From the NCBI GenBank assembly GCA_016705475.1, contig JADIYD010000008.1:1-64000 (forward strand): DNA of 64,000 nt, given 5' to 3'. Position numbers and translations under genes: made by a program. The stretch is from Betaproteobacteria bacterium (GTDB lineage: Bacteria > Pseudomonadota > Gammaproteobacteria > Burkholderiales > Rhodocyclaceae). This document shows positions 35,309 through 44,364 of this stretch, one piece after another. The notes beneath the pieces were generated by a model that saw only the letters and a program-made list of their open reading frames with translations, made no database searches and was not told the DNA's origin. Within the stretch, counting starts at the first letter, position 1. Each line of letters opens with the position of its first letter.

Positions 35309-36106
35309 ATGCCAAATTACCGCATCCCAGGGACGATTTGCAGCACGCAACAACTGTGGTCAATTGAAGACGGTACGCTCGCCCGGGCGTTGATGCCGCC
35401 TGCCAGTTCGGTGTGCGCCGGATCGCCGCTTTTTCCGACCAAGGCGCTTCTCGATGCCTCACCCAGTAACAGGGTGCCGGATCTGAGCTTTCTGTTCCGG
35501 CAATGCCTCAGCCCCACAATCGGGTTGAGCGACACTGACTTTGCGACGGCGGCAGCATCGCTGGGGGTTGAGGTTGCAGTGATCAAGGCGGTGGCCGAGG
35601 TTGAATCGTCTGGCGCCGGGTTTGATGAATCGGGCCGGCCGCGCATCCTGTTCGAACGCCACTACTTCCACCGACTAACCGGTGGGAAATACGATGCCAG
35701 GCATGCCGACATCTCCAATAAGTCCAGTGGCGGGTATGGGAAGTTCTCGGCCCAGTATGCCAAGTTGGAACAGGCGTACGCGCTTGATCGGGATGCGGCA
35801 CTGCGCTCAGCGTCGTGGGGGCGCTTCCAGATCATGGGGAATAACTTCCGGGATGCGGGCTACACGTCGGCAGCCGATTTCGTTCTTGCGATGACGAAAT
35901 CCGAATCAGCGCATCTAGGTGCGTTCGTGAGCTTCGTTGGTAACAGCAGGAAGATGCGCAACGCCTTGGTAAAGAAAGACTGGGCAGCGTTTGCAGCGAC
36001 ATACAATGGCCCAGCGTACGAGAAGAACAGGTATGACGCGAAGCTCAAGGAGGCATACGATCGATTCGTTGCGGCACAAGCCGCAGGCGCTGGGAGGAAA
36101 CCTTGA
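35309..36106 (+). CDS. N-acetylmuramidase (DUF3380), candidate T6SS effector
   Basis: A 265-residue peptidoglycan hydrolase-like protein. The ATG at 35309 with ACGAGG ahead is preferred over upstream open frame. Residues 1 to about 65 form an N-terminal region of unknown fold (IPGTICSTQQLWSIEDGTL). The DUF3380 N-acetylmuramidase domain follows: AVAEVESSGAGFDESGRPRILFERH includes the conserved ExxG and ILFERHYFHR motifs, then SASWGRFQIMGNNF and FVGNSRKMRNAL. No signal peptide is present, which suits T6SS delivery or phage-like release. The next gene overlaps its stop and encodes a secreted protein, likely periplasmic immunity. A truncated copy lies at 22497-22815. Confidence 0.83.
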   Translation: MPNYRIPGTICSTQQLWSIEDGTLARALMPPASSVCAGSPLFPTKALLDASPSNRVPDLSFLFRQCLSPTIGLSDTDFATAAASLGVEVAVIKAVAEVESSGAGFDESGRPRILFERHYFHRLTGGKYDARHADISNKSSGGYGKFSAQYAKLEQAYALDRDAALRSASWGRFQIMGNNFRDAGYTSAADFVLAMTKSESAHLGAFVSFVGNSRKMRNALVKKDWAAFAATYNGPAYEKNRYDAKLKEAYDRFVAAQAAGAGRKP

Positions 36107-36597
36107 GCCGCGCACTCTTGCTGATGGTTGTGCTGAGCCTGTCGGCACCCTGCGTACTTGCCCATTCGCCGGTTGCGCCAGGACCGTGTGCGGCCTCCGA
36201 GACGGCCTACTTTGCCTGCTTGACGGCCCGCGGGAAGTGGGTCGGCCTTTGTGGCAATCCGCCCCGAAGCTTGCAATACCGCTTCGGGAAAGTGGGCGAA
36301 CCCGAATTCCGTTATCCGGAAGATCCGGCCGAGGGATTGGGCGGATTTACGTTCGCGCATTACTGGCGTTACCAGACCGATCGGTTGGAAATTGGGTTCC
36401 GCAATCAGGGGGCCGACTACTCGATTTTCGACTACACAGAGGGGCGCCGGCGTCAGGCGGGGGTGCGTGTCACCACTGCAGATGGGAAGGAGCGCACTTT
36501 CTCATGTAAAGGCAAAATCGTAAGCCGCCTTGCCGAGCTCACGGGTTTCTTGCGATGCGACCCGGACAACGCGCTGAATGGTGGTCAGTGTCCTTGA
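36103..36597 (+). CDS. Secreted putative immunity protein for the muramidase
   Basis: A 164-residue protein starting at TTG (36103), overlapping the muramidase stop and preceded by GGGAGG. It has a clear signal peptide (ALLLMVVLSLSAPCVLAHS) and so acts in the periplasm, where a muramidase would attack. The mature part has several cysteines and YFACLTARGKWVGLCG, LQYRFGKVGEPEFRYP, and ADYSIFDYTEG. I do not recognise a family. Tight overlap with a cytoplasmic hydrolase gene and periplasmic targeting are the classic layout of a T6SS peptidoglycan effector with its immunity protein. Confidence 0.65.
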   Translation: MSRALLLMVVLSLSAPCVLAHSPVAPGPCAASETAYFACLTARGKWVGLCGNPPRSLQYRFGKVGEPEFRYPEDPAEGLGGFTFAHYWRYQTDRLEIGFRNQGADYSIFDYTEGRRRQAGVRVTTADGKERTFSCKGKIVSRLAELTGFLRCDPDNALNGGQCP

Positions 36598-36700
36598 AGC
36601 CATGGCAATTGGGTCTCCGGTTAGCTTCTATTGAAGTGAAGCCGATTGAGGAATCGAAATACCAAGCACGAGAACTGCAATAGGGAATACAGTCCGAAAA

Positions 36701-37966
36701 ATGCTAGCGACCCGTCATCAACCAATTCCAGCCGTCATTCAACAGCACGCCGAGGAATCTGCCGTGCTGCGCAATATTCGCTCCGTGCTATTGAGTGCCC
36801 CCCACGTTCAACTCCATCGCCTCCGTCGCCTCGATGATCGAATCGCCGCGCATCTTGACGGGCTCGCAGTTGCCGGTAATTACGGATCGAAGCTATTGAT
36901 GTCCGCACTGGAAATGCCGGGCCCCGGCGAGGTGTTTGCTGCGGCAGTGGGGGCGATATTAGACAAGGATCTACAGTTGCTTGAACGACTGTTTGCTGTA
37001 GCGGAGGCAGTTCCAGAGGCACAGGCGGGCCTGAGTTCTGCCTTTGGCTGGGTATCCTCGCAGCATCTTCAGGGTACGGTCAGCCAGTTGCTTTCATCGC
37101 CGTCACCGTTTCGCCGTCGGATCGGCATTACGGCTTGCGCCATGCACCGGGTTGACCCTGGCGCTGCACTCGATGCGGCCGTCAAGGACCTGGATCCCGC
37201 GATGCGAGCCCGAGCGCTGCGAACATTGGGTGAATTGGGTCGGCGCGATACGTTGGCGGCAGTGCGCATCGCCCTGGAAGACGAAGATGAGGGCTGCCGC
37301 ATCTGGGCCGCCTGGTCGGCGGTTTTGCTGGGGGATCGTGGTGCAGCACTGGAAAGGCTGACTACCGTCAGTCAGGTGCCCGGGCCTTTGCGCGAACGGG
37401 CGATGCGTCCTGCGCTGCGCGCGATGGATTTGCCGCGCGCCCACGAGCTCCTCAAGGTCTTCGCCCGTGATGCCAAGAACCTCCGCACTCTGATCCAGGG
37501 TACTGGCATCGCCGGCGATCCTACCTACGTGCCCTGGCTCATCAAGCACATGGAAGATCTCAAGCTGGCGCGCCTGGCCGGCGAATCCTTTACCTTCATC
37601 ACCGGACTCGATCTCGCTTACCTCGACCTTGAGCGCAAGCCGCCCGAGGACGTGGAGTTCGGCCCGAACGACGATCCGGACGATGACGACGTGGCGATGG
37701 ATGAGGACGACAGCCTGCCCTGGCCCGATGTGCCGAAAATTACTGCCTGGTGGGCGGCCAATTCCTTGCGCTTCCAGTCGGGAGTCCGATACTTCATGGG
37801 CGAGCCGGTCAGCCGCGAGCATTGCCTTAGCGTACTCAAGGGAGGCTGCCAGCGCCAACGCATTGCCGCCGCACAGTACCTGTGCCTGCTACAACCTGGT
37901 ACGCCGCTCTTCAACACCAGCGCGCCGGCTTGGCGGCAGCAGCGCTGGCTCGCAAAGATGGCCTGA
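36701..37966 (+). CDS. TIGR02270-type HEAT-repeat protein, T6SS-associated
   Basis: A 421-residue protein like the TIGR02270 family, whose members occur beside T6SS effector genes. The middle holds HEAT-like helical repeats: PSPFRRRIGITACAMHRVD, LDPAMRARALRTLGELGRR, and DEDEGCRIWAAWSAVLLGDR. Around residue 310 is a very acidic stretch (NDDPDDDDVAMDEDD) followed by WPDVPKITAWWAANS, typical of the family. There is no signal peptide. The ribosome binding site is weak, so the start may lie elsewhere. Its exact role is unknown; an effector-associated adaptor or chaperone is plausible from context. Confidence 0.75.
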   Translation: MLATRHQPIPAVIQQHAEESAVLRNIRSVLLSAPHVQLHRLRRLDDRIAAHLDGLAVAGNYGSKLLMSALEMPGPGEVFAAAVGAILDKDLQLLERLFAVAEAVPEAQAGLSSAFGWVSSQHLQGTVSQLLSSPSPFRRRIGITACAMHRVDPGAALDAAVKDLDPAMRARALRTLGELGRRDTLAAVRIALEDEDEGCRIWAAWSAVLLGDRGAALERLTTVSQVPGPLRERAMRPALRAMDLPRAHELLKVFARDAKNLRTLIQGTGIAGDPTYVPWLIKHMEDLKLARLAGESFTFITGLDLAYLDLERKPPEDVEFGPNDDPDDDDVAMDEDDSLPWPDVPKITAWWAANSLRFQSGVRYFMGEPVSREHCLSVLKGGCQRQRIAAAQYLCLLQPGTPLFNTSAPAWRQQRWLAKMA

Positions 37967-37970
37967 TCTG

Positions 37971-38141
37971 GTGGACACGCGATACATATTTGCTGTCCTG
38001 GCTGGCGTATTTCTTATCCTGGCTGCGCAGGAACTGCTTCGTACGGGAAGGCTGACGCCGGCAGGCAAGACATGGAGTATGGTCGGGGTGATCTTCGCCG
38101 GCGTCGCGCTGTGGCTGTGGATTTCCGTGATGCCAAGTTAA
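37971..38141 (+). CDS. Small two-helix membrane protein
   Basis: A 56-residue frame starting at GTG four bases after the HEAT-protein stop. It contains two hydrophobic segments, YIFAVLAGVFLILAA and MVGVIFAGVALWLWI, joined by a short charged loop. It is too small for family assignment. Position suggests co-transcription with the HEAT-repeat gene, and possibly an inner-membrane partner. Confidence 0.5.
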   Translation: MDTRYIFAVLAGVFLILAAQELLRTGRLTPAGKTWSMVGVIFAGVALWLWISVMPS

Positions 38142-38268
38142 CTATTGATCAGTTGATCGCCGGCAATATTGAGGGGTCGAATGCCTCCTTGCGACGAGTC
38201 GGCGGGCAACGAACTAGGGGAGGTGGCCAATGTTGCTTCCCAACGCCAGTTTGACCACCGCGACGATC

Positions 38269-40238
38269 CTACTCTTGATCCTCGACGCATAGATCTGGAT
38301 CTGGCACGACGCATTCCAACTGACTTGGAGCAACCTTGCCACCCAGCGAGCGTGTTCGCCGCGCCGATTCCACTGCAGCGATCTGCTGGCCTTTGGGCAA
38401 TAGCAGCCACATTCGCCCGTTCTCCTTCATGCGGCTGGCTCGGGTTCGAGCCGACTCACCAAAACCCCAGAAATAGTCGGCGCGCACGGCTCCGCGGATC
38501 GCCCCCCCGGTATCCTGCGCAAACATCAGCCGGTTCAATCCGCCGCTCTTGCTTGACTCAGTTGCAGCGAGGAAGACCGGGAATCCGAGAGGAGTTGTAC
38601 GGGGATCGACCGCCACCGAACGTCCAGCGGTCAGCGGGACGCCCAGCGCTCCAATGGGGCCGTCTGGTGTGTCGGGAATTTCCTGGAAGAATACGTAACT
38701 GGGATCGCTGCTGATCGCGGCCGGCCAGATTTGTCCCGCTGTGCTTCCAGTGGCGGGACGTACAGTTACCGGCTCGGAGGCGGGACGAAGCGATGCTGAT
38801 GGTTTTGCGGCCGGCGCTTTCTTGGGAGCCTTACCGACGGCCTGGCCCGCCTTCCCTTCCAGTAAGGCGGCAATGACGGCGTCGACCTCAGGAGAACGAT
38901 CCTGCTGTTTGGCGACCCCGTTTGTTGTATGTACAGACGGAGAAGCGGAGGCAGTGCTGCTTAGTTTGAAACCGCGGGTCAGGATTGGAGCGTCCTGCGA
39001 ACTAGTCTCGTCGTCATCGATAACGATTTCACCTCCGATGCCGCGCGTACGGACACTCTTCGTCTTGCCACTGGAGGCAGTTACCGTTGGCGTAAACGGG
39101 TGACCGTTTTGTTCCCGATATGCGACCCGGAGAAGCTTTCCATCATCCAGACGAATCTTGCCCGATCCTTGAATCTGCATGGAATACAGCGCTGTGGGAT
39201 TATCAGTCCAAGCCAGCACTCGGGCCGATGCGAGCCCACGGCGCTCAATTTCGGCGCGCGTGTAATAGGGAACGATGCGCTTGCCGTCCAGGCGCAGCCG
39301 AAGCTTCTTGTCGCGGATGTCAGGCTGGAAGTTGTCTATGTCCAGAGTGAGTAAGCCACCGCTGCCAGGGACTGCGTCTAGCACAGGGATAACATTGCTC
39401 CGTCGATCCGGGCGGCTACCAGATTTCCCCGGCGCATGGGCGGCAATTTACGCATGTCGAGATAGAGCAAGTCATCGGGCAAGCCATATACCGGATAGAT
39501 GTTGGGGTTGGCGTAAGTGCGGCTGCCAGAAAGAAGCGGCTCGTAGTAGCCGGTTATCACACCTGCGGCAGTTTGGTCGGTATTGCGAATCTGGTAGAGG
39601 AAGAATTCGTCTTCAAAGAATCGGTGTACGGATTCTTTAGACGAATTCAACCCGATTGCGCGAGCGCACGGTCCCGCCCAAGCCGATTTCGTGCGCAAGG
39701 CAGCACAACTGCGCTGGAAGGCCTTCCAGGCGTCGCCCAAGTCATCTTCATCCCAACCCGGAAGGCGTGTCCATTTGGCTGGTTCGAAGTGCGCATAGCG
39801 AGTGCTAAATGCTACCGCAGTCCGAGATGCCGGGGATGAAGGCGGTGTTTCGGGAACTTCAAACGAAGGCGGAGCAGCAATTTGCGACGCTGAGTTACCG
39901 GCCTCCTTTTGCGGCGACTGCGTACATGCGCCAGTCATCAAGGAAAAGACAATTATTGCGACCGCACCCGACGTGGGTCGTGACGTTACCTGGAGCGGAT
40001 GTGGCTGGCGATTTGACGCATCAAGTTTCGCCGAGCTACTGAAGGCCAGCGAATCATTACTAGTGGCGCTTGGATTGTGTGCGCCGTTGCTTCTAGATAC
40101 TGGCGAGGTCGCTCTCATAAATTTGGACAATGCGCTTACTCCCAATATGTTCCCGAAAAATGCAATCGGCACGACTTCAGTTAGAGCGGTGCCCGCAAGA
40201 ATCGTTTTCCATTTTAGAAGAAAAGCTGAATTATGCAA
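38269..40238 (-). pseudogene. mltA: Lytic transglycosylase MltA, split by one frameshift
   Basis: MltA cleaves peptidoglycan in the periplasm. Two minus-strand frames hold one MltA. The upstream frame (40238-39378) has an internal export signal ending near MTGAC, then ITGYYEPLLSGSRTYAN and PDDLLYLDMRKLPP, and stops just after VAARIDG. The downstream frame resumes as SNVIPVLDAVPGSGG, then DGKRIVPYYTRAEIERRG, YSMQIQGSGKI, and the 3D domain (MFAQDTGGAIRGAVRADYFWGFG). The last ~40 residues follow. A single missing base near 39396 explains the split. The true start is uncertain because the first ~85 residues look unlike a normal leader. Confidence 0.8.
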
Positions 40239-40442
40239 AAGAAATACAAATTACTCCGATATAACCCGAATCAGCTATTATTTGGCGTAAAGCAAAATCC
40301 GTTTCCCGTCCACCAATCTGATGTCCCGTGTGAAGGCAGGGCTACAAACGGATTCTGCTTGATTCATAATTTGATCAACGTGGCATGCCGGGTCGTGATT
40401 TGCCGCGACTGTCGCCACGGGTGATGCGGTGAGGAGCGAACG

Positions 40443-42308
40443 ATGATTGTCATTCGGGCTTTAACTAACAACGGTATTCCGTGTACGGAGCAGTTGTCTG
40501 CCGAGTTCGACGAGACCGGTGGCAGCATTGGGCGGGCGGCCAACAACCAATTTGTTCTGCCAGACAATGACCATCTGATTTCACGTATTCAGGCGACAAT
40601 TGCGTTCCGTAACGGTGGCTATGTTCTGACTAGCCAAGGTGTGAATCCGGTTCACCTTAACAATCGCCCAATCGACAATGGAAACTCGGCAACACTTTCC
40701 GATGGTGACGAATTGCTGATTGGTGGATACACATTGAAGGTTGAAACCGGCTCAGCGGATAAATCCACAGCAGCAGCCGGTCAGCCTGTCGATGATCCGC
40801 TTGCCTTGTTTGGGAACGCTAGTGTGTTGAAGAGCGATCCATTCGGTGGATTGTTGTCGCCAGAGCCAGCCACGCCACCGCCCAGCTCCTCGCCAGCCTA
40901 CGTGCAGCCGTCGAATTTGAGCGGGAAGGTCGTGCAATCTATTCCGAGTGCGCCGAAAGGCGAGAGCAGACTCATTCCTGAGGATTTCGATCCTTTCGCA
41001 GATCCATTTGCACAAAAGCCGCCGCCCGATTCAGCCGCCTTGGGCGGGCTACCAAGCGATTTCGACCTTCGTGAAGGCGCGCAGCAGAGCATTGATACTC
41101 TGTTCGGATTAAAGCCAACGAGCGGGCACAGCCCCTTCGCCGGCACGCCGTTGGAGGAATCTTCACATCGAAAGAATGAGCTTGTTGGTTCCAATCAGCT
41201 CCTGGATTTTGCTGGCTCGTCTTCGGCATCAGCGCATGGATCGATTCCTGATCAAGTGCATGAAATCAATGCAGCCTTCCAGTCGCCCCGAGCATTATTC
41301 GAAGGAGAACAGAAAGGAGAGCCGCGCGCCACGCAATCTAACGCAGACGGAGCGTTCTTCCTCTCTTGGGAAAGCGAGAATCGGTGCGGTGAGACAGAGG
41401 TATCGAGGACGATCATGCAGCCGGCCTGGGCTTCGGCACCACATACGACCGATCATCCTGATATGGCTTCCGGCAATGCATCCACCGTATTTGCAGTACC
41501 CCTGATTGCACCAGACGCAGCGGAACCGAAAGCTGACGCGCCAATCGATATCGAAATGACCGCAGCTGATGCTCCTGCAGGCCAAACGGGTATCGCCAAT
41601 CAAGTGCCCACCAAAGACCTTAACTTGCGCGAAACGCAAGAAGTAGGTGAATCCGTTGTGGCGACAAGCGTGGGTGTTGAGGCAGCAAGATTGGCAACTG
41701 ACCAAGCGCTATTGCGAAGCTTTATTGCTGGCTTAGGCACTCCCAACCTTGTGATTCCTCAGGGCATGACGCCGGAATTGATGGAACAGGTGGGGCATCT
41801 GCTCCGGGCGGCCACTCAGGGCACACTGGATTTGTTGCTGGCTCGTGCGATGACCAAGAGCGAAATGCGAGCGTCTGTAACCATCATTGCTGGTATTGAT
41901 AACAACCCCCTCAAGTTTTCACCAAATGTTGATATTGCATTGGCGAATCTTCTCTGCCCTCATCCAGGCCGAGGGTTCATGCCGCCGGTAGAGGCGATGC
42001 AGGATGCCTATGACGACTTGCGATCGCACCAGTTTGGATTCATGGCTGGCATGCGGGCTGCATTGGCGGGCGTATTGCGGCGATTTAATCCGGAAAGTCT
42101 GGAAAAGAGACTTAAGGAGAATCGCGTACTCGACAACCTCGTGCCCATGAGTCGAAAAGCTAAGCTTTGGGAACTGTTTGCAGAGCGCTATGAGCAAATC
42201 TCGGTGGAGGCGGAAGAGGATTTTCACACGCTTTTCAGCAAGGAATTTCTGAGCGCCTATGAAGAACAGATAACGCGCTTGTCCAATTCGGATGAGAGGA
42301 AGGCGTAG
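40443..42308 (+). CDS. tagH: T6SS FHA-domain protein TagH
   Basis: A 621-residue cytoplasmic protein with an N-terminal FHA domain (GGSIGRAANNQFVLPDNDHLISRIQ is interrupted across residues 29-53; SRIQATI and PVHLNNRPI follow), a long Pro/Ser/Asp-rich linker with PFADPFAQKPPP, and the C-terminal T6SS-FHA domain (about 425-615: LLARAMTKSEMRASVTIIA, NNPLKFSPNVDIAL, RGFMPPVEAM). TagH/Fha binds phosphothreonine and takes part in the post-translational switch controlling T6SS assembly. The PppA phosphatase gene follows and overlaps its open frame, supporting that pathway. No PpkA kinase is seen in the window. Confidence 0.92.
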   Translation: MIVIRALTNNGIPCTEQLSAEFDETGGSIGRAANNQFVLPDNDHLISRIQATIAFRNGGYVLTSQGVNPVHLNNRPIDNGNSATLSDGDELLIGGYTLKVETGSADKSTAAAGQPVDDPLALFGNASVLKSDPFGGLLSPEPATPPPSSSPAYVQPSNLSGKVVQSIPSAPKGESRLIPEDFDPFADPFAQKPPPDSAALGGLPSDFDLREGAQQSIDTLFGLKPTSGHSPFAGTPLEESSHRKNELVGSNQLLDFAGSSSASAHGSIPDQVHEINAAFQSPRALFEGEQKGEPRATQSNADGAFFLSWESENRCGETEVSRTIMQPAWASAPHTTDHPDMASGNASTVFAVPLIAPDAAEPKADAPIDIEMTAADAPAGQTGIANQVPTKDLNLRETQEVGESVVATSVGVEAARLATDQALLRSFIAGLGTPNLVIPQGMTPELMEQVGHLLRAATQGTLDLLLARAMTKSEMRASVTIIAGIDNNPLKFSPNVDIALANLLCPHPGRGFMPPVEAMQDAYDDLRSHQFGFMAGMRAALAGVLRRFNPESLEKRLKENRVLDNLVPMSRKAKLWELFAERYEQISVEAEEDFHTLFSKEFLSAYEEQITRLSNSDERKA

Positions 42309-42336
42309 CATAGCAGGCCTGTCAGAGGAGATCATC

Positions 42337-43092
42337 ATGCAGATTGAGATCGCGGTCCTATCCAAACCCGGCGGTCGGGAACGCAATGAGGATGCCTGTG
42401 GATACTGGACGTCGGAGGACGCCTGTTGCTGGGTTTTGTCGGATGGCCTCGGCGGGCACGGGGGGGGAGACATAGCCTCAAAACTGGTGGTGAGTACGAT
42501 TCTGCATGGATTTGCAGCAAAGCCATTGGTTGATGGCGTCAATGTAACCAAGTTGCTAGATCAAGCAAATAGTACTGTATTGCAGGAGCAGAAAGCGCAA
42601 CCACGTATCGGTGATATGCGGGCAACGGCGGTAGTGCTGGCGATCGACAGCAAGAATGCCAGCGCAATATGGGGGCATGTCGGCGACAGCCGACTATATT
42701 GTTATCGTAGCGGCCAGCTTGCAGTGCAAACTCGTGATCATAGCGTCCTGCAGGGCTTGGCAGATGCATGCAAAATCGACTCAGAGTCATTGCGTGGTAA
42801 CCCGCAACGCAACGTGTTGTTGTCAGCGGTGGGATCCGACGAGGAATATCGCCCCACCGTTTCCGAGCAACCAATGCTGATTCGAGCGGATGACGTATTT
42901 CTGCTATGCAGCGACGGATTGTGGGAGTATGTGGACGAGTCCATGATGCTGCGCATGCTTGCAGCCAGTTCGACGCTTCAGGAATGGCTTGTGAAAATGG
43001 AAACTGAATTGCTTCAGCGAGCGTCGAAGGGACACGACAACTACAGTGCGCTTGCGGTACGGTTGTCAGAAGATTGCAGTGGAAACCCGTAA
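42337..43092 (+). CDS. PP2C-family phosphatase PppA-like
   Basis: A 251-residue PP2C serine/threonine phosphatase. The ATG at 42337 with AGAGGAG seven bases ahead is chosen. Metal-binding motifs are present: RNEDACGYW near residue 16, VLSDGLGGHGGGD near residue 34, IWGHVGDSRLYCYRSG near residue 110, LLCSDGLWEYV near residue 190, and HDNYSALAVRL at the end. PppA antagonises the PpkA kinase on Fha/TagH in threonine-phosphorylation control of T6SS. It sits 28 bases after tagH, so the pair acts together. Confidence 0.9.
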   Translation: MQIEIAVLSKPGGRERNEDACGYWTSEDACCWVLSDGLGGHGGGDIASKLVVSTILHGFAAKPLVDGVNVTKLLDQANSTVLQEQKAQPRIGDMRATAVVLAIDSKNASAIWGHVGDSRLYCYRSGQLAVQTRDHSVLQGLADACKIDSESLRGNPQRNVLLSAVGSDEEYRPTVSEQPMLIRADDVFLLCSDGLWEYVDESMMLRMLAASSTLQEWLVKMETELLQRASKGHDNYSALAVRLSEDCSGNP

Positions 43093-43239
43093 CTTGTCCG
43101 AGGGAAGTGTGTCTGCATCGCGATATTTTACCTATTTTGGAAAACGTAATGGTTCCATTGGATCTTTATGGCGATGCGATGCGCATGGTTTGGAGTTCAT
43201 CGTAGATATTCAATTGTTGACTTTGAAAGGAGTGGCGAA

Positions 43240-43794
43240 ATGAAGCTGCATAAGATTTTAGTGGTTGCTATGTGCGCGGCATTGCCGGCAATTGCCTATA
43301 GCGATGATGACAAAGTTCTGAAAGGTCGGGAAATCACGGAGTCTGCGTTGATCGATGCGCTAACGCCCGAGGCTGGTGCAACGCAAACTCGACGCATGCG
43401 AAGTATTCGTGTCGGCCCTGACCTGAAGGCAACACCAACCCCCGTAGCAAAGCAGGCCAGCGCGTCCTTGCTGATTACCTTCGAGACCGATTCGGAAGTA
43501 CTGGCTCCGCAAGCGAAGTCATCATTGGATGTCGTTGCACGAGCACTGGCCTCAGACAAGTTGGCCGATTTCAGGTTCTTGGTTGAGGGGCATGCCGACC
43601 CTAGAGGTGGGCATGAACATAATATGCAATTGTCCCAAGCACGAGCAGAGAGCGTGGTGAATTACCTTTCTGCAAAACACGGTATTAGTCGCGAGAGGCT
43701 GAAGCCGGAGGGCAAAGGGGACACAGAATTGAGGAATACGGTCAAGATCGATGCGGCTGAAAACCGTCGAGTAACCATCAAGCGAATCGAGTAA
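43240..43794 (+). CDS. Periplasmic OmpA-family peptidoglycan-binding protein
   Basis: A 184-residue exported protein. The ATG at 43240 follows AAAGGAG, and a signal peptide (ILVVAMCAALPAIAYS) is clear. The C-terminal half is an OmpA domain: LITFETDSEVLAPQAKSSLD, FLVEGHADPRGG, MQLSQARAESVVNYL, and RRVTIKRIE. There is no lipobox and no beta-barrel. In T6SS clusters such proteins anchor parts of the envelope complex to peptidoglycan, and its place after tagH-pppA suggests this. It may equally be a stand-alone envelope protein. Confidence 0.8.
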   Translation: MKLHKILVVAMCAALPAIAYSDDDKVLKGREITESALIDALTPEAGATQTRRMRSIRVGPDLKATPTPVAKQASASLLITFETDSEVLAPQAKSSLDVVARALASDKLADFRFLVEGHADPRGGHEHNMQLSQARAESVVNYLSAKHGISRERLKPEGKGDTELRNTVKIDAAENRRVTIKRIE

Positions 43795-43890
43795 CTGCCG
43801 CGTTTTATCTAATTTGCAGCTTCACCCTTTGAGGGCGCTTAGCACGGAGGGAAATAGCAATGGGAGATTTTCCTCGGATTGTCTATGGCG

Positions 43891-44219
43891 CTAGCTGTGA
43901 TCCGGCGCCTTGATGAATTTCAGGTTGCTACTGAAGTGGGAATAACTAGGCGACTTTGTTCGCTGGATCGTTCGGCAAGCGGCTTTGCATCGATACCGAT
44001 CAATCTCGACTTCCTTGGCGCGTAACGCAGCACGGAGTTGCTTTAACTCGGAAACGCGCGTGCCATTTTCCCGTTCAACTCTTGCCCGTTCTTCTTGAAG
44101 TACTCGTGCTCTCGCAAGTTCGTACCTTGCTTGCTCTAGCCGACTTTGGCTACCTCAGCCTCATCCCCGTGTTTGCTGGTTTCCTAAGTCAGTTGGCGTA
44201 CGCGTTATTCGAGTTTCGA
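43891..44219 (-). pseudogene. Decayed coiled-coil protein gene, fragment 1
   Basis: Minus-strand reading gives LEQARYELARARVLQEERA, then RVERENGTRVSELKQLRAAL and AKEVEIDRYRCKAACRT, a heptad-like coiled coil. Upstream stops and a frameshift break it, and no start is left. About 170 bases (44051-44219) match 48368-48537. The other bases of the 43795-44364 gap show nothing else recognisable. Confidence 0.6.
44051..44219. repeat. Coiled-coil direct repeat, left copy
   Basis: This ~170-base segment is roughly 85% identical by eye to 48368-48537, in the same orientation. The two copies bracket the second caspase gene and its lipoprotein gene. Confidence 0.75.
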
Positions 44220-44364
44220 ATCTTCATAGATTCGGAAATTGGCAGGTAGTTAGCGATTCTGCCAGAGCCATTGCCGACAGCCATGCGGCTTGCTAATGTT
44301 TATTTCTGCAAATCCGAATTGATGGTTGCTGCTCCGGTTGCCGGTTCACCAAACATGGAGTGTC

